Source: Dallia pectoralis
Lineage: Eukaryota > Chordata > Actinopteri > Esociformes > Umbridae
Assembly (NCBI GenBank): GCA_029465975.1
Contig: CM055745.1
Location: forward strand, 4,341,091 to 4,405,090
Length of the DNA stretch: 64,000 nucleotides
Direction of reading: 5' to 3'
Shown: one piece after another, positions 11,836 through 33,900 of the stretch
How the letters are laid out: the number at the start of each line of letters is the position of its first letter
How positions within the stretch are numbered: the stretch's first letter is position 1
Notes under the pieces: generated by a model
The model's database searches: none
The model's input: only the letters and a program-made list of their open reading frames with translations
Told to the model about the DNA's origin: nothing
Translations under genes and position numbers: made by a program

Positions 11836-13910
11836 ATGGCTGACCTGGGTGTGAAAGCAGGAGATGCGGTGCTGTTGATCTGGAATCAGACATCATCGCC
11901 AACAGTGAGTCTGGCAGAGAGTCTAGGAGCCAGGGTTCTCCCCGGTGGCCGGGTGTCTGTGGAGAACATGGAGAGACTTCTAATGTGTGAGTGATACCCA
12001 ACTCTAATAATCCCAGCACTTGTGCTAATAACACGTCTTCTGCTTGTTATTGAAGGCTTCATTGGCGTGTCTGGTGTCTGTGCAGTTGGTATGGACACCC
12101 AGTTTGACCCTCTGGCTTCTCTTTTCCTTCAGCTTCCCATGCCGCATCAAGTTATGACTGGGTCCTCTCAAGTCTGCATTCTGACAGCACTTCGGTTCAC
12201 AGCTCAGAGACGTTAGCAGAGATGGCCAGGGTGTTGAAACCTGGTGGTAAACTAGTGCTAGAAGAACCGGTTTCAGGTAATCTGACGGGGAGCTGTGTCT
12301 GGCTCATCGGTACTGGTGCTGTGGAAAAAAATGTGTTCACATGCTGTCACTATTATAAACAGTTGCCAAACGTTTTGATACAATAAGTATCACAAAAATA
12401 CGTATATAGTCATTATATATGTTTGCTGGAGAGAAACCAGAACAAGCTGTCTGAAAGTTTTGTGATCAGTCATGGATGGAAATGTGAAATGAAGACGAGG
12501 AAAAACACTTGAGTTTTGGTGCAGATATATTGTCTTAAATGATATTATCATAAACAATGTCACAGTATGTAATGCAACTTTCAATATAATCCCCTCTCAA
12601 TAGTCAACTAGTCACACTTGGTGCTTGTGTGTTTTTCCAAAGGAACTGATGACCGGAAAGTGAGGACTGCTGAGAAACTTCTGTCAGCCTTGAAGTTGTC
12701 GGGACTCATTTCTGTAACCAAAGTGAGTAAAGCAGCATAGATATGGAATAAATGCGCCTCCAGGCCCAGAATGTGGACGCAGATGCTGACCGTGTATTAA
12801 CATTGGCAGGTCAGCGAAGGACCTTTGACCCCAGAAGCTATATCAGCCCTCAGGACCTCCACGGGCTTCCAAGGGAACGCTGTGTCCAAGCTACGCATCT
12901 CTGCTTCTAAACCCAACTTCGAGGTGGGTTCTTCGAGCCAGCTGAAGCTTTCATTCGGGAAAAAGACTCCAAAAGCAGGTATGTGACAGCCCTTTCTGTT
13001 GATGTCTTATTTATCCTACGCCTGGCCTGGCTCTACAATTGTCTTCCTTGTGTTGTTGTTGCCTGTAGAAACACCAGCTCTTGACCCCAATGCTGTGAAG
13101 GCCTGGACTCTGTCAGCCAATGACATGGATGATGACGATGTGGTGAGGGTTCCGCACAGACGACGTGTCCAGTATATCATTTAATTTGGTGGATGTCTCT
13201 ACGTGACATTCCCCTGTCTGTTCTCCCCGAAAGGACTTGATAGATTCTGATGCCCTGTTGGATGCGGAGGACCTAAAAAAGCCTGACGCCGCGTCCCTAA
13301 AGGCATCCTCCTGTGGTTCCGGCAGCACCAAGAAGAAGGCCTGCAAGAACTGGTGAGACACACCGTTCCACCTTTGTAGAACACAGGGCACAGTGGTGTG
13401 AATCGCTGTGCTACCGATGAGACACGACATGGACACACACGTTATTCAGCTTATACTTCAGAGTCATCGGTGCCATTATTGAGAACATTCCACGTGGTTT
13501 CCTTTATACGGTAGGCGCTCATTTGTGTACCAGTATGTCATTCTGACTCTGTTCTATACAGCACATGCGGCCTCGCTGATGAGCTGGAGACTAAGAGTGC
13601 CGAGCCAATCAGCCAGCCCAAGTCTGCCTGCGGAAATGTGAGCGTTAACATTCTGGCTCATTTGTCCACGACACGACTATTACAGTTTTTATTCTGACCA
13701 TTTACCTCTGTTAGCCGGCATTTGATTTTGGTGCATAATAACCTATTTTCCGTCCTGTTCAAATAATTCAGCTATTAGAACTTTGACCTGTTTTTCCAGT
13801 GTTACCTAGGCGATGCTTTCCGGTGCTCCAGCTGTCCGTATCTTGGGATGCCTGCCTTTAAACCTGGGGAGAAGATTGTCCTGGCCAACACAGGGCTAAA
13901 TGACGCATAG
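11836..13910 (+). CDS. ciapin1: Anamorsin (cytokine-induced apoptosis inhibitor 1), complete
   Basis: Anamorsin carries an Fe-S cluster that receives electrons from NDOR1 in the cytosolic iron-sulfur assembly pathway. Coding exons are 11836-11986, 12133-12276, 12643-12722, 12810-12978, 13069-13142, 13234-13352, 13562-13637 and 13800-13910. They total 924 nt and give 307 residues (human about 312). The N-terminal part is the methyltransferase-like domain (ARVLKPGGKLVLEEP). The C-terminal part holds both cysteine motifs: ACKNCTCGLADELE, and CGNCYLGDAFRCSSC, which fits C-x2-C-x7-C-x2-C. The end is ANTGLNDA before TAG. The start was chosen as the first ATG after a 3' splice site, and it gives the expected N-terminus MADLGVKAGD. 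Possible poly(A) signals lie at 14180 and 14563. Confidence 0.95.
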
Positions 13911-15611
13911 AAACGTCACCACCACATATAATCTACATTCCTTACGCCCTGCTCCAACTCCACGCCCCATAATCAAGGCCAGGATGTCCAGTTGTTCTGA
14001 ATATTTCTTTTTTTCAAGGTTTCACCCTTTTTTTCATCCAGGTTTTTTTCAAGTGTTCCGTCTCTTAGTGTTTGGTTTAGCAAGATCATTTTTGCATTGT
14101 CTATTATATTTCAAGGCACTGTTGTGGAAGGGACCAGACATACTCCAACAGATAGTAGTCACCTGAGGGTATGTAGTGTAATAAATAAATACCCTAGTCG
14201 TCATATGACCGCTTCTCCGGCCAATACACAGGTATTAGTTGTGCACTTAATTGTTAATCACTATGCACTAAATAGTATGCCATTTTAAGTAGGTAGGAGG
14301 CAAGAGATTTTGGACACAGCCAATAGTTCTACATGTGACGGCAAAGAAACAGAATGTGAAGGTCTGATGGGCAGGACGAAAGACAGTAATGTCCCGTGGT
14401 TATTGACTGGTTTTAATATCATATACAGTTGCCACTCTACTCAAAACCACTTCTGGAAATATAGTCCAGATTTAATTCGGCACTAGCAATATTCATTATT
14501 GTTTGTTTTATTAGCGTTGGGTGGGGATGATGTGTATATTATGATGTATAGCGTTTATGCAAAATAAATATGTTCCACCGCGTTCACTTCAGAATATCTC
14601 ATTTAATATTACTCATAGAGACTTTGTATTTAATCCAATGGCCACATTTCCTCACTCATATGGACAGAATGAGAATGCATCCAGATCTTTGAATGAGTTG
14701 TAAATGTACTCTGCACTCCAGAACGTCCCGTGAAGGTTTAAACACGGGGATTGCAGAAACCACTAAATGTGTTTGATGTCATCCTGTTATTTATTAAAAC
14801 ACTTTTAAATTATCTCAGCACTGTCTACATAGCATTATAACCCTGGGACATTATAACATCAGCGAACAGCGTTTTTAGTTTAGGGTGGACCTGGTCCTGT
14901 GAAACGGCAATTATCCGATCCAATGACTCCCAGGAGATGGCTGCCCCATACTATTACACATTCCCACACCACGTTTAACAGTCGGCAGCAGATGTGGGCT
15001 GAATGTTTTATTAATATTTTTTGCTTAAACAATTACCCTGTCCAGATGTGGGACAGTAGAGGGATTACTCGACATGCCTTCGATTGCTTCATCCATCCGT
15101 TGTTCAGCGGTCGTGGCTTTCGTGTTCCTTCGCCAGTCTGTTCCATCGTCAGTCAGTGTGTTGGCGGCTTCTGAATGACAGTCCTGCCATGGAGTTTATT
15201 TCTGTGATGCTTACAAAATACAGAATTTGTTGAGGCTGGGGTCACAAACGCTGACTCAATTCCGTGGCAGTTATTTTAAGGCTCCGCTTTTGGGTTACCA
15301 TTAAGTGAGTTTTGACCTGTGACCTCTGTATTCATTGGCAAATGCTATTTGTTCATGTAGCAATACATGTAATGTGACCTCTGCCACTTTGTTTGTGATT
15401 TGGTTCCCTCAAAGGAACAGCCTTTTTCCGTATTGTGTTTCTGTTATTTCGTCATACAAATACAAACTAGGGGATACTGCAATCCAGTATAAAACAACTT
15501 AATATCCCACCATTTACCAGTAAGTGGAGATTTATTTGAACTGTCAGTCCTCCGTGTAGAAACCAACCTATAGCTTTCTAATTAAAAACACTGGGTGTAG
15601 CCTGGTACGGG
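13911..15611. other. Convergent 3' region of ciapin1 and prmt7
   Basis: It contains the ciapin1 3' UTR with AATAAA at 14180-14185 and 14563-14568 on the plus strand. The prmt7 3' end has AATAAA on the minus strand at 15531-15536, 76 bases after the stop. The short open frames inside are not recognisable. No repeat array is seen. Confidence 0.6.
15531..15536 (-). promoter_or_regulatory. Candidate prmt7 polyadenylation signal (AATAAA)
   Basis: A perfect hexamer on the minus strand lies 76 bases downstream of the prmt7 TGA. This gives a short 3' UTR and clears the convergent ciapin1 transcript. Confidence 0.6.
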
Positions 15612-17591
15612 TCAGTTAGCTGAGTTAACTGTGAAGTCCATTTTAATGTCCCCGATACTGGGTTCAAAGGTGAAAGTGTAAGACACTGAGGCGCCTTCAT
15701 CCCCCGAGCCGTCCCAGGGAGACCGGAAGAAGAACACTCCTTGTTTCCGATGAAGACTCCATTCACAGACGCCCTGTGATAGAAATAGGTTAACCGCCGA
15801 ATCAACACAGCGAACCCGTTTGCACATGAACACTAATTTATCCAAGCCGCACCTCATCACTGATTGGCTTGGTCAGGCCCATGCTGACAGTGATGTCATC
15901 ATTCAGTTGGTACTCCATCCACAAAGCCACACCGTGACAGCGCCCCCTCCTGTGAAGAAACAAACTTTAGGGACCGCTGTTAACATCGAGTAATGTTGAT
16001 TTATAATGTATAATTACCATACTCTCATATTTGCAGTTAGCTTGCAGTATTTTCACTGCCATTATGCAATCCACTACTAAGATAAATGAAGTCTTTACCT
16101 TGTTAGGGGAAGAGACCCCATACAGCTGATTGGCTGTGCAGGAACACACTGCAGGAAGTCAAAAGTCATGACGGCTTTGGATTGGGTCAGGGCTCTACAT
16201 GGATACTCCCATAGTGGGTGTGGCTCTGCCTCACGTGACTCGTGGAAATCCAGAGATTTCTGCCGGTAGAGAATTTGGGTAAACTGCTGTTATTAAGCAC
16301 ATATGGTTGAAAACATCGGTGTTCGCCGCCAAATGTGACCCCTTTTTCATGTCAGATTCGCGTTTGTTTTCTCAAGAACATTTTGTTTATTAATAGTAAT
16401 AACACGTAATATTTATATAGCGCTTTTTTAGGACTCAAACTTGCGTCACAAAAAGAACACGGAACAGAAACAAACAAACGAAATATAGTGAGAAAAATAA
16501 CAGACACAATTGAACGAATGTGATCTGGGCATGGCTAGAGGAAGCAGGGAATGCCATCCTGAACAGACGAGGTGTCAGGCGTTGCTGGAAGACGGGGACA
16601 CTCTCGGAGTCACGGATGGTTTTGGGTGCTTCCTTTGCTTATTTTTTCAATCATACCATACCTACCATAGAGATGGCAAGAGAATGGCGGAGAAAAAAAA
16701 AGAGACCGACAAAGACCCACAGCATACCACCTCATCTGTGATATATGGTGTTGGGAGTGCTGTTACTTGGAATGTACGCCTACCAATTAAACATATTCTT
16801 CATATTCTTACCTGAACCATCTCGTCCATAGGGCCGACATCGAAGCCTTCACATGTTCCACAAGGAGCCCTTATTCTCCACAGGTCCTGATAAAGGTCAA
16901 GTGAACCAAGACGAAGAAAAAAAATTAGGCGGCATAAAACAGTCCCGACGTTCCACTCTGAAATAACCACAACTATGAACGGTAATGCTTCTTCCGCTCC
17001 GACTGTCTCACCCGAAACTCCACGGCGACCACGTGCAGCGTGGCAGAGCGAGGCAACACGGTGGCATCGGGTGCCAGCAGACGGGCCAGGGAGGTGCGGC
17101 AGTACCAAAAAAACAGGGAGTGCCAGGGCAGTAGGCCGGTGCTGAAGTAAGGCTCCCCCAGTAACACTGATATCTAGGAGACGGAGATGACAGCATGTAG
17201 CTAACACTATTTAAAGGCGATTGATTTCACCACACAGGTTTAAAGGTAGCCTGAAACTGCAGCAGCAAACGCGTCGCTATTTCTCTCCGTCTTTGTATCG
17301 ACGCCGTACGTTTGGTGGCCGTTTGGTTAAGTTCTACCTGTTCCCCAGCCAGGTCGGCACTGGACAGCTGGTCGGGTCGAATCTGCAGAACCTGGACCCC
17401 CCCTCTCATGGAGTTGGCATCCAAAACCTACAGGAGGAGACACCTCAGCAACGAGAAACCATTTCAATTGTGTTAAACCGTGTCGTATTGTTTAGAGGAC
17501 CCCACTGACCTGTTCGATGACCTGCTTACACATTCCGGTGCTTTCCAGACTGAACACCTGAATTCAAACAGACAGTGGGATAAGACATACC

Positions 17592-17629
<38 letters not shown>

Positions 17630-20600
17630 CATATATGTGTGTGTGTGTGTGTGTGTGTGGGGATAACAGGACAGGAAGACACAGATGAAACAGTAATACC
17701 TTCTTTGCACCAAGCATGTGAGCGAAGACTGGGAGCAAACTCCCATCACTGACCCCAAGACAAACGCTTTCTGCTTTTACAACCTGAAACGGACACAAAT
17801 ATACATTAACCGTGTTGGATACGACACTAGATGCATTTTTGCGACACACACACAAACCCTTTCGTATGCCCACTCCTTTAGCGGCGGGTCGTCAACTCAC
17901 ACGGTGAAGAGCGTTGACGTAGCTCTGCGTACGCTGGCGGTCGTTCAGCTCCCCGAATCGGGGCCTCGTCCAGACCAGGTGCGCCTGACAGACACAACAT
18001 GGCCGACAGGGGGGGCCCTCACTCACCGGACCCTGACTGAGGTGATGAAATGAAGACGGGCATGAGGTATTCACCACAGACACAGGCATGAGGTATTCAC
18101 CACAGACACAGGCATGAGGTATTCACCACAGACACAGGCATGAGGTATTCACCACAGACACAGGCATGAGGTATTCACCACAGACACAGGCATGAGGTAT
18201 TCACCAGACACAGGCATGAGGTATTCACCACAGAAGTTATTTTTAATGAGTGCATTCCACAACTGGCTTGTTTGCATCAACTCCCTGCACTAAAATCACT
18301 CAAAGTTTAGTCCTGAAAACGTAGCTATCAAACTGTGCCATGCTGGCGTTCGTCTGCCTCAGGACTGATGAGTACCCACAGAGGATTTTTTTCTTTATAA
18401 AAAGCATTCATTAAGACCATACCCCGGTCAGGGATGTCAGGATGGGAATCAGATACCTGACTGGCAGCAGGCTGTACCACAGACTGTAATCGTCATGGGA
18501 AACCGTGAGACTGAGCTCCTCCCCCTCCTCCACCTTCCTCTCCACAGGAAGGAAATAGACACTCTGCATCCAGTGGTCACGCCACTAAAAAGACAGATGT
18601 GAGAATGTGACCTCTCCCAACCTGCATCTCACGTGCACATCCATGAGAGACAGAGAGCACATCACACGTGCACATCCATTAGAGACAGAGAGCACATCAC
18701 ACGTGCACATCCATTAGAGACAGAGAGCACATCACACGTGCACATCCATTAGAGACAGAGAGCACATCACACGTGCACATCCATTAGAGACAGATCACAT
18801 CACACGTGCACATCCATTAGAGACAGAGAGCACATCACACGTGCACATCCATTAGAGATCCATTAAAGACAGAGCACATCATCCGTTAAAGACAGAGCAC
18901 ATGCACATCCATTAGAGACAGAGAGCACATCACACGTGCACATCCATTAAAGACAGAGCACATCACACGTGTACATCCATTAAAGACAGAGCACATCACA
19001 CGTGCACATCCATTTGAAACAGAGAGCACATCACACGTGCACATTCATTAGAGACAGATCACATCACACGTGCACATCCATTTGAAACAGAGAGCACATC
19101 ACATGTGCACATCCATTAGAGACAGAGAGCACATCACATGTGCACATCCATTACAGACAGAGAGCACATCACACGTGCACATCCATTTGAAACAGAGAGC
19201 ACATCACACGTGCACATTCATTAGAGACAGATCACATCACACGTGCACATTCATTAGAGACAGATCACATCACACGTGCACATTCATTAGAGACAGATCA
19301 CATCACACGTGCACATTCATTAGAGATAGATCACATCACACGTGCACATTCATTAGAGACAGATCACATCACACGTGTACATCCATTACAGACAGAGAGC
19401 ACTCACAGGAGAGGAACATGGGTCTGGGTAGGTCCAGCTCGGAGCCATGGAACATACGATGGTGCCACCAGGATCCATGTCGATGTCCCACCAGGACAGG
19501 ACCACCTGAGCCTGGCCACTGGACTGAGCCCTGAAGCTCGAGGAGTGGGACTGAGGAGCACTGCTCACTGGCTTACTGAAGTCCACACTGGAAGAGGGAG
19601 ATGAGAGAGATGCCCAGAAATGAGAGAGACGAGGGAGACGCACAGAGACGAGGGAGACGCACAGAGACGCACAGAGAAGAGGGAGACGCACAGAGACGAG
19701 GGAGACGCACAGAGACGAGGGAGACGCACAGAGACGAGGGAGACGCACAGAGACGCACAGAGACGAGGGAGACGCACAGAGACGAGGGAGACGCACAGAG
19801 ACGAGGGAGACGCACAGAGACGAGGGAGACGCACAGAGACGAGGAAGACGCACAGAGACGAGGGGAAGACGCACAGAGACAAGGGTGACGCACAGAGACG
19901 AGAGGCACTGTGCTGTGTGTCTCACCTGAACATGGTGCAGCGAGGTCCTAGTGGGGTGAAGCGGTCTGGGGGCACCTGACTCAGCTGAATGTCACACACA
20001 GAGTGGGCTCCAGCACAGCGACCCACAGTAGGTGGTGGCAGCAGTCTGCGCCCGTCCACGTCCACAGGTTGTAACCGTGCCCAGCTCCACAGCTGCTCAG
20101 ACTCCACCAGCTGGGCATACACCCTGGCACGATGGGGCACGGCCTCACAGCCCTCCTGTTAGATTACATACTGATACTTCACATGTCTGACTCGTTTTAT
20201 GCCTCCACCGCACACACACGCACGCACGCACGCACGCACGCTTACCTGGACGAGGTTTAAATGAGCGTGTTCATAGCTGGGCAAGGCTCCCTCACCGATC
20301 AGTTCTGTGTCAAACAGCTCTGTGATGAGGACGTTGGCCCGAGTCTGCATGTCCCCATCTGCCGGGACAGCACGGCCAGTTAGCGATATCAAGGTACATT
20401 TGAGCCCAACGAGAATTTCAAAAGTAAGTTATTGATTAGTCTGGAAACCGTGTCGCAGTTCTGTGTATCGTGTGCGTGACTCTCACCCGGTCCGACTGTC
20501 ACGTCAGTCGAGTGTTTGTTGATGATTTTGATCTTGTCGGAGAAGCCGTTTTTCGCAATTATCCTGAGAGCAGCGTCTGCCATGGGCTGGAACACCTAAT

Positions 20601-21281
20601 GGCAGCAACAGCATCTTAGTCCTCTACATCAATAATTGACAATCACTCGACCGATTGCATCTCATTAGTGTAGGCCCAGGTCAGCACGAGCATATGCTCA
20701 CCTCCACAGCATAGCAGTAGTCAGCACCGGCTGTCACCGCCATCATAGAGAGCAGTCCGGTTCCAGTGCCTATATCCAACACGATAACCCGCTCCCCCCG
20801 TGCCTTCACTCTACTCACCGCGGCCCTGATGCCCCGGTAGTACTTCTCATTCTGTAAGGTAGATATATTGGGGGTTTTGATACAGGCTGAGAAGGCAAAC
20901 AGCTCTCACACTCCCTACACAAGCTGCAAGGACGGTCTCTCACACACGCACACACTCACCCTATCATGATCGTGCAGCATGTCGGCATAACAAGACCTGA
21001 GAAACACAAATGGGTCACATGGTCACACTGATAACAACTACACACCGACCTCACATGTAATATAACACGACTTTAAGTTATGGACTGAAATCCAAATCCA
21101 ACACTTGGTGTAGTTTGCGAGGGGTGGAGACTCGGGTGCAATGAATGAACCTAAAGTCAACACATGTAACCATCTCCCATATCTACCTGGCAATCTCCTG
21201 GTGGTAGTCATATTCTTCACTCTCCTCCACCCAATCCAAAGCACCAGTTGCTGGGTTCGCACGTCCACAGAAGGTCTTCAT
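15612..21281 (-). CDS. prmt7: Protein arginine N-methyltransferase 7, complete, 17 exons
   Basis: PRMT7 is a type III enzyme that makes monomethylarginine, built from two tandem methyltransferase modules of which the first is catalytic. Exons from the start are 21187-21281, 20960-20996, 20702-20851, 20487-20595, 20246-20358, 19926-20155, 19407-19587, 18457-18584, 17901-18036, 17700-17783, 17510-17557, 17338-17427, 17012-17173, 16812-16886, 16099-16259, 15853-15949 and 15612-15773. They total 2058 nt and give 685 residues (human 692). Key features are the SAM-binding motif VLDIGTGTGLLSMM and the double-E loop ITELFDTELIGEG in the first module. The second module has VCLGVSDGSLLPVFAHMLG and SVLLGEPYFSTGLLPWHSL. 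The start gives MKTFCGRANPATGALDWVEE. Several introns carry repeat arrays, those of introns 5 and 7 abutting donors. The exon 16 donor is GTGCGG, a less common form. Confidence 0.95.
17595..17660. repeat. (TA)n and (TG)n microsatellite in prmt7 intron 10
   Basis: Two AT-dinucleotide and one GT-dinucleotide runs lie within the 142-bp intron 10 (17558-17699), so nearly half of this short intron is microsatellite. Confidence 0.85.
18058..18233. repeat. 26-bp minisatellite, about 7 copies, prmt7 intron 8
   Basis: The unit is GGCATGAGGTATTCACCACA plus GACACA. It lies about 20 bases upstream (gene sense) of the exon 9 acceptor and does not contain the splice site. One unit is shortened. Confidence 0.9.
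18605..19400. repeat. 35-bp minisatellite, about 22 copies, at the prmt7 exon 7 donor
   Basis: Units with core CACACGTGCACATCCATTAG plus GACAGAGAG fill intron 7 up to its donor. On the gene strand the real donor GTGAGTGCTCTCTGTC matches GTGATGTGCTCTCTGTC in the units. The array therefore starts at the donor, with a one-base change that weakens the copied sites. Confidence 0.88.
19618..19905. repeat. 19-bp minisatellite, about 14 copies, prmt7 intron 6
   Basis: The unit is GACGAGGGAGACGCACAGA. On the transcribed strand it is pyrimidine-rich (TCTGTGCGTCTCCCTCGTC). It fills the intron between exons 6 and 7 and does not include either splice site. Confidence 0.9.
20205..20241. repeat. (GTGC)n tetranucleotide repeat touching the prmt7 exon 5 donor
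   Basis: On the gene strand the donor reads CAG then GTAAGCGTGCGTGCGTGC and on into GTGTGTG. The microsatellite begins at about intron position +6. Confidence 0.85.
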
Positions 21282-21461
21282 TACTATGATCGACACGTAA
21301 TACGACTCAGATGCACCTATACCGTGTTCACGCAGATCCCCAGCAGATTGGATTACAGCAGCATTGCCTCACTTGGGCGCAGACATGTTTTTCTCAAAGC
21401 GTCACCTGACGTCACCCGCTCCACCGTGACGCTCACTTATTAACCCTTGCAGTACCGTCCG

Positions 21462-21793
21462 AGAATGTGTGTCTGTGTGTGTCTCTGCGTGTGTGTGTGT
21501 GTCTCTGCGTGTGTGTGTGTGTCTCTGCGTGTGTGTGTGTGTCTCTGCGTGTGTGTGTGTCTCTGTGTGTGTGTGTGTCTCTGCGTGTGTGTGTGTCTCT
21601 GCGTGTGTGTGTGTGTCTGCGTGTGTGTGTGTCTCTGCGTGTGTGTGTGTCTCTGCGTGTGTGTGTGTCTCTGTGAGTGTGTGTCTCTGCGTGTGTGTGT
21701 GTCTCTTTGTGTGTGTGTGTCTCTGTGAGTGTGTGTGTGTCTCTGCGTGTGTGTGTGTGTCTCTGCGTGTGTGTGCGTGTGTGTGTGTGTGTG
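21462..21793. repeat. GT-rich microsatellite/minisatellite upstream of prmt7
   Basis: Alternating GTGTGTGTGTCTCTGCGT-type units of about 20-22 bp lie 180-510 bases upstream of the prmt7 start codon. Long purine-pyrimidine alternation of this sort can adopt Z-DNA. Both strands are open in several frames only because of the periodicity. Confidence 0.9.
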
Positions 21794-21987
21794 TATAAAT
21801 GATCGCAGTTGTTATGTATTTTCCATCTTTCGTTTTTAAAAAAGTACACATTTATAAAAATGTTTTATTATTATTTATTATACACATCACGGCTAATACA
21901 CAGCTAAATTCATCACGTTACAGATGCCGAGGAGACATTAACTGGTACAGCACCACCAGCTCAGAACCTCTGTAAATGATCATACAT

Positions 21988-21993
21988 TTTATT
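21988..21993 (-). promoter_or_regulatory. Candidate exoc3l1 polyadenylation signal (AATAAA)
   Basis: A minus-strand AATAAA about 150 bases after the exoc3l1 TGA, the first canonical signal after the stop. Confidence 0.55.
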
Positions 21994-22144
21994 GACCGGC
22001 CGATATACACATGTACCGCCAGATGGCGCTATTGTCTTGATTTATAATCCACAGAAGCAATCGATTATAAACATTATATAGCTTATTAATTCACAAGCAC
22101 GTCTGTGAATATGTTCAGTGGATGCAAAGGGCGCAAAACCCTGG

Positions 22145-30935
<8,791 letters not shown>

Positions 30936-33900
30936 CGTGCTCGGTCACTTGCTGCGTCTGGGAGTAACGTTAAAAGCAGTACAGCAGACGAGGTATGTGT
31001 ATATTTACAGCTAATTAAGACCTTTTAGCCCTGTGTCCCCTGTTGTTAGTGAGGGCTGAGTGTTGGTTACTCAGCTGCTGCAGTCTGTGGTGGTTGTTAG
31101 TTGTGATCCGAGTGTGAGCAGTGGTCTGTACCTTCGGGTCTGTCCACCATCATCCTGGTCTCCGTCTGACATCTAAGTTCAGCTGAGCGGTACGAATGTC
31201 CAGCGCACTGAGCTCCCGACCCGGCGGGCCAGAACACAGCGGAGAGGATCGGCAGAAAGAGAAGGAGCGGAGTAGAGAAGCCACATATCCACTCCACCGA
31301 CGGCCTTCCTCTCTCACACTCCGAGACACATCCTCTACACAGAGGCCGGCAGGAAGGGAGAGAGAGAGGGGCAGAGAGCTAGAGGGGCGGGGACTGTAGC
31401 CCAAATAAAGTCTCCAGAGGGATTGATGTTAGGAGGGAGAGCAGAGGGCGTGGTCTTATGTCCCAGCATGCCACTCTGGGTCAGGAAGTATTGGGTTCTG
31501 TGGATTTCACGCATACATTACTCGCTGACAGAAACGTGCATACATTGTTTATCATTACAAGTGAGGATGGACACTCACACTTGGTAAGATGTTTAAATAA
31601 TGTCTCTTCACCGTAACATTGCCCTTTAATTTGAAGGATTGCTGAATGAATAATAAGTGAGTTTTGATCTGCCCTGGTTTCTTTAGGGAGTAAAGTTCTC
31701 TGATCCTCTACTGCTGTTAGGATCTGGGACAAACTACGGACGTTTGTCAACTGCTAGCTCAAAAGGAAGTTTGTTCATTTGTCTATCAGGCCAGGTCTTA
31801 GACCTCTTCCAAGTTTATGTCTCTTAATTTTCTTGACCTCTTTGAGAACACACAGAGTTATGCCAAGCTGGCCCAGCTAACCACAGCCCCATAACATAAC
31901 CATAACCATAGATCACGAAAGCCTTCAGACTTCTGATGGTATTTCTTAAAACAAATGTGAAATTGTTAATGCACCAATGCAGTTTTCACACATTAGTGAA
32001 AGTCAATTAAGCTCATTTAAGGAAATGGCTCCTGATACATGTCTGTAAGGACCCATAGAGATAGGACAGAGGAAAGAGATCTAACAGGACATATCTAACA
32101 GGACGGAGACATATCTAACAGGACAGAGACATATCTAACAGGAAAGAGACATATCTAACAGGACAGAGACATATCTAACAGGACAGAGAAATATCTAACA
32201 GGACAGAGACATATCTAACAGGACAGAGAAATATCTAACAGGACAGAGACATATCTGACAGGACAGAGACATATCTAACAGAACAGAACATTGGGTGCCA
32301 CAGGGAATCTGTCCACAGGAGTCTGCTAGTTCAAGGTCCGTTATTAAAAGGGGAATATTCCAGATTACCCCTGGCTGAACACAACACTGATGCATAGACC
32401 GTAAACTTCACAGCTGTGTATCGCTAAGCCACACCTCCACTGTCAACACCTTGGGCAGACAACAGACCCACCTTCACCCAGAGAGGCTCCTGGGAACAGG
32501 AAGTCTATTTCTGTAGATGTCCACCGAACACCCCGAGACTTCCTGTCTGACATTCCAGCCCTGGGCTGAGTTCCTGCTACATTTGAACGTAAAACACGGC
32601 TAATGGCTCTCGTTCATATGCTAAAATGGTCATCACTACATGATGGTGAAAAGATCAGTCAATTTGTCACACAGACAGTATATGAGCATGTGGGGCTACA
32701 CCATTGTACTTGTATTACATTTACCATCCTATGTCCTTTAAATATGTTGGAATCAAGCAAATTCTTCATTTGGGGCCCAGAGGCAACATTGAGACTATAC
32801 AGAGGCCTACTGTATTTCTGAACATTGACCCTAGTAGTCGGAATATCAACTTTAACGCTACTTTATGAACGTATTAACTCATAAAAAAATATATATATTA
32901 AAACAGGGAGACGACACGCCATGAGGACATGGAAAACAGGTCAACAATATGTTGAAGGCAGTAATTTGGGTGATTTAGGTAAAACTGTTAAATTACCGAC
33001 ACACGTCAATGTAACCATCGTTAGAAGCAGTAATGAACACCCCATCAGGTTTGAGGATTCCCCAAATGTTCGGGGCTGACCCCATAAATCACTGGGAGCA
33101 TCTCTCTGTGCCAGTTCACATCGTTGAACGCATTTTCGGTCACATTTTTGTTTGACAGAATAAGAGACACGTCAGTATTACGCTATTAAAGCCAGGTTTA
33201 TTACATGCTGATAGTACCTGCATCAATCGTGTGCATACAAGAATGTTGACAAGCAGGGAACACACGCACACACAACCAGGAAATACATAAAAAAGGAAAA
33301 AAATAGGAAAAAAGGTAGAGCAGACAGACAGAATTTACATTCATTTCCCTTTGGGTCGCCAATGGCGTTTATCAACATCTGATGAGGCACTATCATTACA
33401 GTGCAAATGTCCTTCAGAGCCCACATCATTAGGGTCTCTCTACTTCATTTAACCCCTCTGGGTACCACCGTGGCGGACAGATCCCTGTTGTGTGAACAAC
33501 ACAGGACTACATTCTGAATTAGGGAGGGGTATACACAAACATACACCGAAACACGGTCAGTATTCTCAACGTCGTTGCAGTGAGATCAGTTTGTCGAGTA
33601 CGACACTCAACCTGAATGGCTTTTTCTTTGAAATTAGGGATTTTATTGCCCGAGAACGGCTGTAGTATTAAAAATGTTATCCAGAATCGATCCTCTTTGT
33701 AGTGTTTAAAGATTTGGGACTACACTTATCTGATCATCAGTGACTGTTTGGCTTGTCGGTCTGTACTAACCATGTTATTTATTTAGTAGTGTTTTCACGA
33801 TACCATTAACTTATACACTCTTGTTAAAACTCAGGTAATTTATGTGTGTATATATATATATATATATGAAATATGCTAATACACAAGATAGAGCTCTATT

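Larger units (their letters stand above)
21282..22144. other. prmt7 promoter region and exoc3l1 3' UTR
   Basis: Both flanking genes are on the minus strand. The prmt7 start side is dominated by the GT-rich array at 21462-21793. AATAAA on the minus strand at 21988-21993 lies about 150 bases after the exoc3l1 stop, with two more at 21864 and 21874. No other gene is visible. Confidence 0.6.

Noticed and set aside
19070..19979. Plus and minus frames (HTCTFIRDRSH, RLPRLCASPSS, ETHRDEGDAQR)
   Set aside because: Products of prmt7 intronic minisatellites; the true exons here are 19407-19587 and 19926-20155.
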